Positions 35,862-48,089 of a stretch of DNA of 64,000 nt are shown here, in pieces. The DNA lies in the NCBI GenBank assembly GCA_026261815.1, contig JAMPIT010000379.1, forward strand, positions 8,320,001-8,384,000, written 5' to 3'. The stretch's first letter is position 1; every line of letters begins with the position of its first letter. Source of the DNA: Monarcha castaneiventris obscurior. Its lineage: Eukaryota; Chordata; Aves; Passeriformes; Monarchidae. The notes under the pieces are model-generated. The model was not told where the DNA came from, made no database searches, and saw only the letters and a list, made by a program, of their open reading frames with translations. A program made the position numbers and the translations under genes.

Positions 35862-36659
35862 GCCTGTTGAGGCTCAGTGCAGAGGACTTGATCAGATGGC
35901 CATTTGAATACCTTTTGCAGCCCTTTATTTCTGTGAATCTATGGGGGTTTTGGAAAGTGGCTTTTAAGGCACAGGGCATGCTGACAAACTGTCTGACAGA
36001 AAGGCCATACAGTTAAAGAAGTAAAACAGTGTTACTGAAAGAGATGTGAGAAACAGTGTGAAAGCTGAGTGCATCTCCTAACTTGATGCTGTTTTCTGAA
36101 CATTTTTAGAAGAAATAGCACAGCAGAGAATTTTGGCATGTTCTTAATTGAATTTTGGGTGGTGGGTTCCAGTGTTTATCCCGTGCAATAAAGATCATCA
36201 TCTTTCCCATTAAAGAATAGCATATGAGTTTTATTATTAAAAACATATCTAAGTACTTTTAACTACAAAGCTATAATGACCTTTATTGGCCTTAACATTA
36301 AGTAATTCCACTGTGAAGTCACCAACTTTAAGGTTTGGGGGGTATTTTGCACCTGCAATTATGATATAATGAGTCTTTTTTTTAGGCCCTTTGGCTCCCC
36401 TGTCCTCTGGAAGGCTAAGCTGGAAACATGAAGAAGCTTTTGACATCTCAAAACATTTGAGATCTCAAACAATAACCTGAAAACTAACCTACAAGTTGTT
36501 CAGCAGGAAGCAAAGAAGGTATAGGGAGAAAACTGAGGAGCCAAGTTTGGTAGGACTGCAAAATCAGTCCTTCCATATTCTTTGATTTTTCCTGAAGCAG
36601 TTTCAGTAGAGAAGGTTTTGTTTGTGCACTGACTGACTGCAGCTGGGACTGTTCAGCTG

Positions 36660-38700
36660 AAGGTGGCACATGGGAAAAACTACCAAGTCTGAGTCTATAG
36701 ATGTTACTTCAGAAGAATCTAATCCGAACAGTTTTTCTCTTAGCCTAAGTGATATTGAGAACTTGATAGCAAGAAATGAATGTGGCTTGCCTTTTAAATT
36801 GTTCCCTGGACAAAATCTTCTACCAGATTTTCAAAGAAGAAAAGCAGAAAGATTTTAAAACCTGAAAAGATTTTCTAGGACCTGAGAATGGTGTGCTGAG
36901 GACAACTGGGCCGAAGGGTTAAGAAATAATCAGTCTGACCAAAGACCCTTTGAATTGCTTGCCGCTCCTCACAAACGCTGGAACATGGAAGATATGAAGG
37001 CAATTGTTTGTATTACCATGACTCTGAAGGCTGACAGTTAACTTATTTTAGAAAATATCCAGTAGTGGCTTGGTTTGTTGTCACCTTTTGATTTTGACCA
37101 GAATTACATTTAAGAAGGACAAAGCAGACCCGACCCTCCCCCACAAGAATCCTGCTGCAGGCAGATAACCTGCTGTTATCTGACCCCAGAATACCAGAAA
37201 TAGATACCAAATTGTCCCACTGGTTTGAGTCTTTTTCTTTCCAACCCAGATCCTCAGCTCTGTCAGATGCACTCCAAAAGACAAAAGTTCTCTTTCTGAG
37301 GTAATGACAGCTTATTATACCTGTCATTATAGCAGCTAAAAGAGTTTATTTGCAGATGCAGCAGGTTTAAATTAAATTTCTTGCCTGGCACAGAAGACAT
37401 CTTCACCACATGCCCTTTGTGACAGCAGATTCATGACAGCAACTTCCTGACACCACCAAAAATCTGACTGGTGACCAGAATAACTGTGCAGGTGACATGG
37501 CTATCTTGAAGAGATACATCTGACCAACACGAGGACCATCACCCAAATGTTTTCTTTCAACAACACCAAGGACTGTATGACATTTTCAGGGCTTGGCAAC
37601 AAGGCCAATATCAAGAATTTACATTCAAATCATGGAGTCACCAATACAGAAAAAAAATGTTAAATTTCATCTTTCAATGAGAGCTTTCATCAGGGGAACA
37701 TGAACTTAGGGATTTTTGTAGATGGAAACATTCAAGAGCAGCCTTCACTGCAGTTGGAGAATCAATCCAGGTGTGCTGCAGGCAGAATGGTCTGAGTTTA
37801 GAGCTCACTGACCTCCACTGCTGAATAATCAACTTTCAAAAAAGAAAAAGATGATTTGGATGTAAATGTTGTGTCAGTGGTGAAAGAGGAGGCTTGAAAA
37901 GTTTTTTGAAAAACTCTAGGGACCACCCCAAATAAAAAAGCCCTCCAGCTCAGGTTCATGTTTCTTCCAGAGCAGAAGTTAAGACATTTGATGCCATTCC
38001 CTACAGCAATGACATTTTCTGATTACATTAAAGATAGATTTCCACAGTGGTCTCCTGTGAATCCTTGCTGATTTCTCCTCTGGTTTCTCAGCAGACTGGC
38101 AAGCTTTCCAGACTTGCTGCATATTGATGGTTTCAATGCAAAAGATTTCTAAGAAGCATTTGACTTTGTGCCCCTTGACAGTTTAGGTAAGAACTTTGAA
38201 AGTTAACATGGTCTGAATTCAGTGGATTAACTGGTTCTCTGAGGAGCTTCATACTAAAAATGTTAGTGGGTAATGTTTATTTGAAAAAAATGCACATCAG
38301 TGTTGATTTGGTAAGAGATTTTCAGCAGGAATTAGTTTTTAGACTGGAAAGAGGTAAAGAAAATTGGTCTCAGTTTTTCAGGCCAGCATGGGGCGCTGAG
38401 ACTGAAGGGGCACAATCAACCAGAACCCAGCCAAATGCAGAGAGGAAGTTCTCCGAGGGTGGATTCCTGCCTGAAAAAGAGTTGGCCAAGCAATGCTGCC
38501 AATATCCAGAAAGAAGAATATCATATAATATTGTTTCTCACTGATGATACTGCTGATCAAATCTTGTACTTTAATCATCAAGTCAGACCTCAGGAAGATA
38601 ATGAAAACTGGAGAAAAATAAGGAATATGCTTTTAAGTTTGGAAAAAATACTTTAAAGCAAAAGACTCAAGTTTACCAGAAAGGAATCTCTTTAATATAG
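36660..38700 (+). other. Possible relic of a transposon or processed pseudogene (unidentified)
   Basis: Several short plus-strand frames read like decayed protein rather than random intergenic translation. Examples are 36670-36858, with SLSLSDIENLIARNECGLPF; a segment near 36980-37040, with KRWNMEDMKAIVCITMTLKA; a segment near 38020, with DYIKDRFPQWSPVN; and 38260-38544. Stops and frame changes separate them. The RWNMEDMKA segment loosely recalls the W..EMK pattern at the start of piggyBac-type transposase domains, but I cannot establish this. It may equally be chance. I saw no terminal repeats or poly-A tail. Confidence 0.2.
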
Positions 38701-39702
38701 GAGCAAGAACATCGTGGTCATTCAGACCATAAACCTGAAGCTGTAAGAGTGCAATAGAGACCTGCTTCAAATGGAGTATAAAATATGCCCTCCACATACC
38801 CCTACAAACTTCTCATGACACAGCATTATTAAATAGTCTAGAGCAAATTTGAAATGCCTGTAACAGGCCAAAAGCAAGCCTGTAATGTCTGAAGGCACTT
38901 CAGGGGAAAAATCCAGAACAATGACAAAGCCTTAAGGCCTTGTAGGAGTAGGGGGCTTTTAAAATAAACCAACCTGAGGAAGCAGATCATCCCCTTGCTA
39001 TGAATGTCAGAATTCTTCTGCCTACCTGACCTAGAGGAAAAATTTCATGATGACTCCAGTCCTGGTGACTGATTTAAAGCTGAACCTGTGATTATGATAC
39101 ACTAGCCAAGCAGCTGAGAATTTTATAAATTACTAATGGATCTTTTTGACATAATGTCTCCAGCTGTGAGAGTCTCCAGTGACTCAAAGGGAAGGGAAAA
39201 ATACCAATCTGTTCCTCCTCTCTGCCTCCTGAGGCAAAAAAGGCATCAAAGGGACAGCTGAAGAATAGTTCCTGTTTCATCAGGTGAGAACATGGGGTTA
39301 AAGCAATGGAAATTAAATAGGTGAGCAGTGTTCCTGTAAGTTCTAAATTCACTTGGGTATAGTCATTGTTATTTTTAACAGACTGCTTCTAGGCCTGGCA
39401 CTCTTCTGCTAGCAGAGGCAGTGGGACCAATGGCTTTACCTTCTCCCTCCCCATCCCCACCGGGGGGGATGGGGATTCTTAATTTAAAAAAATTGAATTA
39501 TTTTCTTATTAAATTAAATAATGGTACAAAGGAATATTTGGCAGTAGATTTTCCTTATTTCTTAAGATGTCCATCCTTTGGTAAAAGTTTTTTTTTAAAA
39601 ATCTCTGCCAATGGCAGAGAAAATTCACCTTATAACAAATGATGAAAAGTGTCTTTGGACCTTATAAATAAAAGAGATAAACTGTTTAATTTGTTAGCAT
39701 CA

Positions 39703-39734
39703 GATCCCAACTAAATCTGATCCCAACTAAATCT
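39703..39734. repeat. 16-bp perfect tandem duplication
   Basis: GATCCCAACTAAATCT occurs twice without a spacer. It looks like a recent small duplication with no other signal nearby. Confidence 0.9.
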
Positions 39735-40838
39735 TTTGATGATCATAATTGGAACTAATAAATTACACACTATGTAATTTATATGTGTGTTTTTTCTGGT
39801 AAGTTTGAAAAGAATAAGCATTTAATTTTGCTTCCTTTCTATTGTATTGCAAGACTGGACTGTTGAAGAGCTCATCTCCAAAATTATATAAAAAAATAAA
39901 AGAAGTAGATCTTCCTAACCCTCTTCAATTGTGTCCTTTTCTGTCCTCTTTTCTAATGCCCTTCCTGCCATGTTACTCCTAAATTCAAAATTATCACTTA
40001 ACCCATTCCTTCAACTGCCTCAGTTTCTCCTTAGTATACATTTTTTGATCCTCTTTTCAGCCATCCATCCCCTAAAAAAACACAGGTTTTTTTCTTTTCA
40101 TTTAAAATGACACACAACACTACAGCTGAAATATCAAATGTATTCACTCATGCAGTTTCTTACATGTCCCTTGTATTTCTAATAAACAGAAAGACATTTA
40201 CTAAGTCCTTTGTTACCAAGGAAAAGAAGAAAAAACTGTACTAAACACATCCAAAATCTCTGCTAAATACTAATTTTTGTCCTGATCTACAACAACTTAA
40301 TAAAGAAGCTAAGTACCACTTTAAATGTTTTTTAATTATTTCATTTTAATAATGATTTTCATTTTGGTGTTGATTTTCATTTTTCTTTTTTTCTGTAGGA
40401 TTCTTTTCCCAAACTGACTTGGACACTTTTAAAAGAATAAAGATTGACTGACAGAAAATCAAGCTGTGTTAATTACATGGTGTATTGTTGTTGGAGATTA
40501 TTTTCAAGTCTAGTTGAAACTAATATTAAAACTGGAAGTTTTGCTGAGGTTGTACATTCCTTATTCTGAAATACTGCATCTTTTGCCACAAGTCCTGGCA
40601 GTGTGACCCTATGGGAGCTAAGCTGTGCCTACCTAATAGCTTCCACTGGATCCCTTTCTGTTCACCACAGAAGGGGCTCCACAATTCCGGTAACCCACTT
40701 TACATCAGTGTCGTCTCTCTGTCAAAGTAGGACTACTTCTGATATAGAAAGGACCAAATGGAGCAGAAAATAAAGAAAAAAACCCCAAATATCTATTAAT
40801 CCTTTCCAATCATGGACAGGATTAATATGAGGCACACC

Positions 40839-40875
40839 ATGATCACAGAGTCATAGAATAACCCGAGTTTAGAAA
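40839..40875 (-). mobile_element. Probable CR1 tail fragment
   Basis: ATCACAGAGTCATAGAATAA followed by CCCGAGTTT resembles the reverse complement of the CR1 terminal repeats (TCACAGAATCATAGAATGG, then CTGGGTT). Only about 35 bp can be matched, so the call is tentative. Confidence 0.4.
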
Positions 40876-42304
40876 ACAAAGAAGCTGAACTGGCTCTAGT
40901 AAACATTTCGAGCTGAAATTAGTTTCTAATGGCTGGTTCCCCCACCAGACCCACTGTATAGCTCACAACTCCTCCTGGGAAGAATATGAAGAAGCAGATA
41001 CCATGGAGATGTCAGTGAATTGCTGCTAGCAAATTCCAGCAAAAAGAGGCAGAAGGGCCTCTTCCAGAAGCACTGCTGTCTTACAGTGTTCACAAGTTTG
41101 TGGGTCCAGGTGAGACTGTGGTGCTCTCTGCCCATCTCAACAACGTTTGGGTGCACTGGACATTTTAACCAATTTGACAAATGTATAACAGTTTAAGATA
41201 TCCTCATATTTTTCTAAATATAAACGACAAAGGCAGGCAGAGCAATTCATTAGTGCATGGAAAGCAGAAGGAACTAAAGACCTTTCTGAGGGATACCCTG
41301 CTCTTCTGTTCTCCTTCCCAGGTCAGGACAGAATTGACTCAGCAGGAAGTGGACACAGGACTGCATTTGTTACTGCTCCATATCTCCCATCTCATCTCCT
41401 GCTTTCCTTCCTCCACAACTCTCATTTCATTGTCATTGCAGGAATTTGAATATGCTGCTGAGCAAACTGCACTAGGCTCCTCCTGTGCTGCCTACTCACC
41501 TGGTAGGCAACACCAAGGCATGCAAAACCCAGCAGAAAGCTAGGCAAAGACTACATTTCCCAAGCCCTTTCTTCCATAAGCTTCTAAATAAAAGAAACTA
41601 TTAAATAGATTTTTATTTGCCAGTTGTGATGTTTAGACAGTTTATAAAACACTGTGAAAAAAGTGTTACTAAAGCTAGTGGATCTAAGATAAGCAGATCT
41701 CCTTGGCCCAGACAAAGACCCTTAGCTGTTTGAGGAGAAAGACTAAGATTAGGGATAGCCTGCCACACTGCCTGCCTGCAACATATGGGCCTTTACTAAA
41801 TCTGATTTCAGAAGGTTTAACTTATTTGGTTGTAAGCCCTACTAAATATTTGAAGAGCAATTTAGATTTAAAAAAAAAAAAAAAGACAAACCTTTTTTTT
41901 GCTTTGTATGACAAAGTGTCATCTCTGTAAGGTAGAAGAATAAATATTGCAGGCAATTCTGATAAAGAAAGAGGAATATGGATGTCTCTGACAAATGGCT
42001 CCAGTGACACAGTCGAAGCACTCCTACTTGGTTATCTGAAACAGCTACCTATCTAAAGTGAGCTTTGCAGGTATTTCAATCCCTAGCCCAATTTTTCCCC
42101 ATCAGAAGGTTACTGAAACAACAAAATGATGGATAAGTAAACAAGGACTTCTTTTTCCCATTAGGTGTCATTGCCTTCCTCAGTTCTATTCACCTCACCT
42201 CTGTCTCTATAATATCTTTTTATATTGTCAGGTTCACTGGCAGAGACCTCTTTTGCTTTCTATGGAAATCTTCTTTTCTACCAATATTATTAACAATAAT
42301 AACA

Positions 42305-42800
42305 CTGAATGAGTCAAGGAAAGAATTTAAGTAGGGAAGATAACAAGCTAGTGGAGGAGATAGAAAAAAAATTGAAAAGAATGTTGAGTGAGTGCAGTGA
42401 GGAGCATTGATGCAGGGAGGAGGAAAGATGCAGGGCACACAAGGGTTAAAAGAGGAGGAAAAGAATGTCTGAGTCAATGCAGAGTAGGAGGAGGTGATTA
42501 AGAAGAAATCAAAAAGTTGAATGTGAAAAGGAAGGAAGAATTTTCTTACAGTGAAATCAGAAGGGCAAGGAGAAAGAAATGGAAAGACAGAATAGGCTGA
42601 ATAGGCTGAAGGAAGTTGTGCTCCACACCTTTTTTATAAAGTGAAGAAACTGAAGCAAATTAAGAAGGAATGAAGGAATTGGAATAGATGACCTCATTCA
42701 TCAGACAAGAAGAAAAGGAGAATGATCTGTGGTAGGAAAGGAAATTATGGAAAGGAAAAAAACATGTGTTTGACATATGAGGGGGAAGAAGCTGAGGTAT
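42305..42800. repeat. Purine-rich (GA-rich) low-complexity stretch
   Basis: About 500 bp have a strong excess of A and G on the plus strand, with many AGGAGGA, GAAGGAAG and AAGAAG clusters but no exact repeat unit. It includes a small duplication, GAATAGGCTGAATAGGCTGA, near 42590. It is either a decayed simple repeat or sequence with strand-asymmetric composition. Confidence 0.6.
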
Positions 42801-44889
42801 TGGTTTAAATATTATGTTTGCTGTATTTGCTTGGAAAATGGAGGGGTCTTTTCACAGAATTGAACATCTGAAAAGGGGAGTTAAAAAACCCAAGCAAACA
42901 ATGTTTATAAACTATGGGAGAGGTGTTTACAAGAGAAATACCACCTCAAATATAATAATTTATGAAGAAAGACCACTGACAAAATGTCACCAAATACATA
43001 CCTGAGACACATACAGACAGGTCAGATTCTTTTAATATCCTCTTCTCAAATATGAATTGTGTTAAATAGATTTTGTTTGGTATGTTAGCTGGATTTTATG
43101 TCATTTACCAGCTGAAAAAAATCCCAAAGCAAGACATTTTCTCTGGCATAGGGCTTTATAGAAGGTTTTGGTTTGCTACTGAGGTAAATGAAAGATGATG
43201 AACTTGGCTTTGCTGTTGCATAACCATAGATGATGTTCTTTAGATATCCTCTACTCATGCAACAACCCTGAGCTTTTATAAATTGATTCTGAGCTTTTCT
43301 GATGCATGACACACTTATAGCTTTCTGTGTCTAAAAGCTGAAGACATTGGCTCATCAGGATTTCCCCCCAGATTCTTCCCATTCTCTGAGATCATTCCTG
43401 TCCTTCTGAAATGCCCTGCTTGCTTATTTCTTTAAATACTTGAGCATCTTTCACTATTGTCAGCTTTCAGGACCTCTGTGGCTCTCTTTTAGTTTTTCTT
43501 GAGCCTGTTTGAGTATGGTTCTGACACACTGGCACATCCTGGGGGTGTGCTGGGCACACATTAGTGCAGTAGCAGCTAAAGCGCACATTTGAGAAGAGCA
43601 CTTCTGCATGCCACAGAAAATTACTTATTTTACTGAGGGAAATTGCTTCTTGTCCATGCAGGATTGCTGCTCCATCGGAGAGTATGGATAAAATGGCACA
43701 TATGGATCCTGCAGGAGCCCACAAAAAATTCAACAGAAGTAATACAAGTTTTCTTTGACAAGTCTCTAGCCAGTTGGCTGGCAGCAGGGTGGGGAGGTTG
43801 CCTGCTCCCCATAATCCTGCCCTTCCCTGTTGGAGCAGCTGGCTCCTCAGGCAGCTGAGCCTCCAGGAAAGCAGTTAGAGGGGTGGGAAGCAAAGGAGCT
43901 TGGTAGCTAGCAAATCAAGAGATACATTAGAAGGATCCCATTCCCATGAAAAGGGTCAAGTTTCTGACTTTTCATCCAGATCCAGCATGAAATATACACG
44001 TGTGTACATGTGTTTATGTATAAGCAAAAAAAAGGTCATATATACATATATCTGCGTATATGTACATCTATTTTAAAATGCTATTTCTTGTGGGAATTGT
44101 TGTCCTTATTCCAGTTGACCATAATGAATTTTTTCTGTTCTCTGCCATGAAGTTTCTAAGTAGGAAACTAAAGGCCAAAATTAGGCAAGACAATTTCAGG
44201 GACCTCAGCTGATTATAAAAAAATGTCATGATGCTCTCACTGCACATCATTACAATAAAATATGATCCAGGGCATGAGGTTAAATTGATAAACTGGAGCT
44301 TTTTTAGTCCTGCATTAAACAACCATCACTAAATGCTTTTTCAAGGTTTATTAAGTATGAGGAAAACAGGAAGGCAAGAGGAAATAAATGTAAGTCATTT
44401 AATTACATTTAAAAGTATATAAGTATGTGAAGTAGGGCTTCCATGTCAGCAATGTTTGTTATTATATTTCTTCTGTTCCTATTGTTAAGAAAAAACATTC
44501 CTCAATTTGGCAACATCAAGAAAACCAATAAAGCATGAGCTGAGATGATCCTAAGCTCTTTCTGAGGACTTTCTGATCCTGGTTCTTTAAACCAAATGGA
44601 AAATTAATAGAAATAATAAAAAAATAGAATAGCAAAGGCTGAAATTGCTGTAATATGTACATTACTGCTTCAAACAGAGAAGCAAGCTCTCAATTTTGGC
44701 AGCTACTGATGGAGGTGGCCAGCAGAGCCATCCTGAGGATGTTGCTTTCAGCTGGCCAAAAGCACAAGCAGCATTTCGAGGAATGCAGTCCTGGCTGGCT
44801 GGACCAACGAGGCAGTGGTTCTGTGTAGCCAGTGTACAGAGTAGCAGGGAGAGAGAAGACTGAGGCAGAGATGCACGGGTGTCCACTGC

Positions 44890-45092
44890 ATGGGCGAGCA
44901 TGCACTGGAACAGAGTGCCCAGAGAGGTTATGGAGTCTCCCTCCCTGAAGATATTTGAGAACCATCTGGATGCAATCCTGTTCAAAGTTCTCTAGGATGA
45001 CCCTACCTGAACAGGAAGGTTGGACCAGGTGGCCCACTGAGGTTCCTTCCCACCTGATCCATTCTGGGATGGATTCTGTGTGATTCTGTGCC
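44890..45092 (+). mobile_element. CR1 LINE 3'-end fragment
   Basis: The order of segments is that of the avian CR1 tail: GCACTGGAACAGAGTGCCCA, GAGAGGTTATGGAGTCTCC, CTGAAGATATTTGAGAACC, CTGGATGCAATCCTGTTCAA, CTCTAGGATGACCCTACCTG, GGTTGGACCAGGTGGCCCAC, GAGGTTCCTTCCCACC, and terminal GATTCTGTGTGATTCTGTG. Sequence 44690-44889 may be more of the same element but is less certain. The frames of 107 and 149 codons on the minus strand are shadows. Confidence 0.92.
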
Positions 45093-45353
45093 TTGAAAGC
45101 ACAGGTGACTGGCCCAAAGGACAAACAATAGAAAGCCACAATTACTGCATTTTAGAAACAGTTTTCCTCCCCTTGTATGTACAACAAAGGGAAGTTATAA
45201 CAAGAAAGAAGTGTAAAAGATGCAGGAAACCTCCTCATATGAATATTTGGTTGTCTTGGGTATGGAAACCACTCCTTCCCCCAAAGCCTTAAGCAAGTAC
45301 AGAAAAATGTTAGTTTTTGTTTTCTTTGAAAGAAAAAAATTATTGAACCTTAT

Positions 45354-46250
45354 TTCATTGAATCATAGATTATGCTGTAAGGGACCCAACCAGGACCATT
45401 GAGTCCAACTCTCGGCCCTGTGCAGGATACCACAAGAGTCATACCTTATGCCTAAGAGCATTGTCCAAATGCGTCTTGACCTGTGTCAGGCTTGGTGCTA
45501 TGACCACTTCCCTGAGGAGCTTGTTCCAGTATTCAACAACCCTCTGGGTGGAGAACTTTTTCCTGATATCCAACCTAAACCTCCACTGACACAGTTTCAG
45601 GCCATTCCCTCAAGTCCTGTCACTGGTCACAAGAGCAAAGAGATCAGTGTCTGCCCCTCCTCTTCCCTTCTCTAGGAAGTTGTACACTGCAATGAGGTTT
45701 TCCTTGTGTTTCCTCTTCTCCAGGCTGAGCAGACCAAGTGACCTCAGCCTCTCCTGATAAAGTTTCCCCTCCAGACCCTTCACCATGCTCTTAGCATTCA
45801 ACACTCGAATCTTAAAATCTTAAAATCTTATTGTGACACCCAAAGCTGCCTCCAGCACTTGAGGTGAGCACCCCAGTGCAGAGCAGAGTGGGACAATCCC
45901 CACCCTTGCCCAGCTGGTGATGCTGTGCCTGATGCCCCCCAGGGACATTGTTGGCCCTCCTGGCTGCCAGGGCACTGCTGATTCATGTTCAACTTTCCAC
46001 CAACCTGGACCCCAGGACCCTTTCTGCAACACAGCGCTCCACCTTCTTGTTCCCCAGTCTACACATACCCAGGGTTGCCCCATTCCAGGTGCAGAATCCA
46101 GCATGTCCCTCATTGAACTTCATATTGCTGGTGATTGCTCAGACCTCTCATTTATCGAGGTCTCTCTGCAGAGCTCTCTGCCCTTGAAGAAGTTGACAGC
46201 TCCTCCCAATTTGCTGTTGGTGGCAAATTTATTAGATAATGGCAAATTAA
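45354..46250 (-). mobile_element. CR1 LINE fragment, about 0.9 kb, including part of the reverse-transcriptase reading frame
   Basis: Read on the minus strand, the right half translates to pieces typical of the end of the CR1 polymerase frame (for example LHLGWGNPG- and KDLGVLVDGKLN-like segments, with interruptions). The left half is the CR1 3' untranslated region, ending near the reverse complement of AATCATAGATTATG. A small ATCTTAAA duplication lies at 45810-45830. It is inverted relative to the CR1 fragment at 44890-45092, so the two face each other tail to tail about 260 bp apart. Both are incomplete and non-functional. Confidence 0.9.
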
Positions 46251-47527
46251 GAAGACTTTCTTTAAAAAGAGAAATAAGTTCAAACTAAAGTTATCAATAT
46301 AATGTTTCTTTTATTGATAGTGAATTTTTCTTCTCCTCTGAAATACCTTGATAATTTACTACAGTAAACCTGCAACATAAATATATCTATTGACGCCAGC
46401 ATGCTTTGATCCCCTTAATACTGGCAGGCCTCTGTTGCCTCCCACTCTTGATTTTGTTAACAGTAATTTAAGCAGCAATCCTTTCAAGATAAAAGGATTA
46501 CAACTCTATGAAAATATTCTCTTACAGAATTCAAATAACTATTCATAAATCTTGTCAGGCAGCTTTATTTGCCTTATATTTCCGTAGCACAAGACCCTGA
46601 AATCCTTGGTCTGTGCTGAGTGACTTCCTCTTGCAAGCTAGTAGGCTGAAATTTTTTTGTGGTCCAAGTTCAAAAAGTTTTCTTTACTGCTCCAAGCACC
46701 TGAAAAGCATTAATTTAAAATGAATGAGAAATGAAATTTTAGGCTATTTGAACACTATTCTGATTTTACATAGAATATCCGTTTTCATCTTACTTGGTGA
46801 ATCTACATTGATTGTTTAGAAGAAAGGATTTCAGCTGAAGTAATTCAAATTCCAATCTATAACTGGAACACAAATATGGATGAAATTTGGGGCTTCTGAA
46901 AAAATACATCAGTTAATTTTCAAGAGGAACTAGCTTCCTTCAATGCGTCTAGGAAGGTCTATATGCCCTTGACTGAAAATTGGGAAAAAACTTCTGTCTT
47001 CCAAATTTGTTTTGACTAATTCCTTAATCTATAGTCCCAATAATGTCTTCAAAATTTACACGCAGCAGAAAAACTTTTTTTTTTGTGTTAGTTACGACAA
47101 CTGCAATTATGGCATCACTCATGGTAAACTCATACTATCATCTTTCTAGCATAAATAGCTCCAATTTCTAATAAAGTTAGTGACACTGAGCCATTGAGGA
47201 TGTGTCCAAAATCAGTTTTGAATTATTTATTTGTAGGTATGAAAATCTTTCGAACACCAAACATTCAAAATAAATGTGTTGAAGAGTTAGTGCATTATCA
47301 CATTTGTTAGTTCTGTATAATTAGTACCCTTAGATACTCAGATATCAAAGATAAATATTTTAGATATAAATAAGAGGTTTGTCACTTACTTTGTTTTGTC
47401 TGTGATTAATTCCATAGTTGCTGGTAGGGACAGTTCTCCTTTACATGTTTAAATTGGTAGAACTCTCATTCAGCAAGGGTTTCCTCCTTTTTTGGTTAAG
47501 ACCAGTGTGATAATAATAAACAAAAAT

Positions 47528-47756
47528 GTGACAATCAGGGCGTTTCTTTGAGAAGATCTCATGGTGTTTCTTCTCACAAGATTTGTGCCATGAGAAAGGA
47601 CTTAAATGTGGTAATCAGTGCCTTCTTTGAGAAGATCTCATGGTGTTTCTTCTCACAAGATTTGTGCCATGAGCAAGGACTTAAATGTAGTGATTAGTGC
47701 CTTCTTTGAGAAGATCTCATGGTATATCTTCTCACAAGATTTGTGTCATGAGCACA
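47528..47756. repeat. Three-copy tandem repeat, unit 79-80 bp, with internal inverted repeats
   Basis: Copies begin at 47528, 47608 and 47687. Each contains CTTTGAGAAGATCTCATGGT, CTTCTCACAAGATTTGTG and a CATGAG segment, and copies one and two are joined by GGACTTAAATGT. Within each copy TGAGAAGA is followed 12 bases later by its reverse complement TCTTCTCA, conserved in all three. CTCATGG and CCATGAG form a second, overlapping pair in copies one and two, with one mismatch in copy three. The 70-codon frame over it has no known relative. Confidence 0.93.
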
Positions 47757-48074
47757 GTTTTTTTCCTCAGGCAATCAAGTTATCTTATACTTGGAAATTC
47801 CAAGTTTTTAATCCCCTGGAGCTGTCCTAGCCAGGTGTTTGTTGGAAACAGGAGCACAATCTAATGTGAACCATATAAACAGAGATTTGTGTTGCAAGAC
47901 ACAAAAAAATCCAAGTAAGACAAAGAAAACTAGAATAAGAAATGCACATTTCACATGGTGTAATACTCTCATTTTTTAATAAAATCAACTTTAACAGTAG
48001 CATGTTCAATTTCAGGTCAGTTGTGTAATTTCTAGTGCATTTTCTGTGAGATAGTAATGTTAGCTTATTTGCTG

Positions 48075-48089
48075 CCAATAGATGGCAGT
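48075..48089 (+). promoter_or_regulatory. CTCF-like motif
   Basis: CCAATAGATGGCAGT differs at one position from the core consensus CCASYAGRKGGCRSY. Its orientation is opposite to the similar site at 12901-12915, so the two point away from each other, and ALKAL1's promoter lies between them. Occupancy is unproven. Confidence 0.4.

Noticed and set aside
36249..36446. Minus-strand frame with GAKYPPNLKVGDFTVELLNVKA, which looks protein-like
   Set aside because: There is no family match and no splice signals flanking a conserved segment; too short to support.
44662..46288. Several frames of 97-149 codons on both strands
   Set aside because: They fall within the two CR1 fragments and their flanks and are repeat-derived or shadows.
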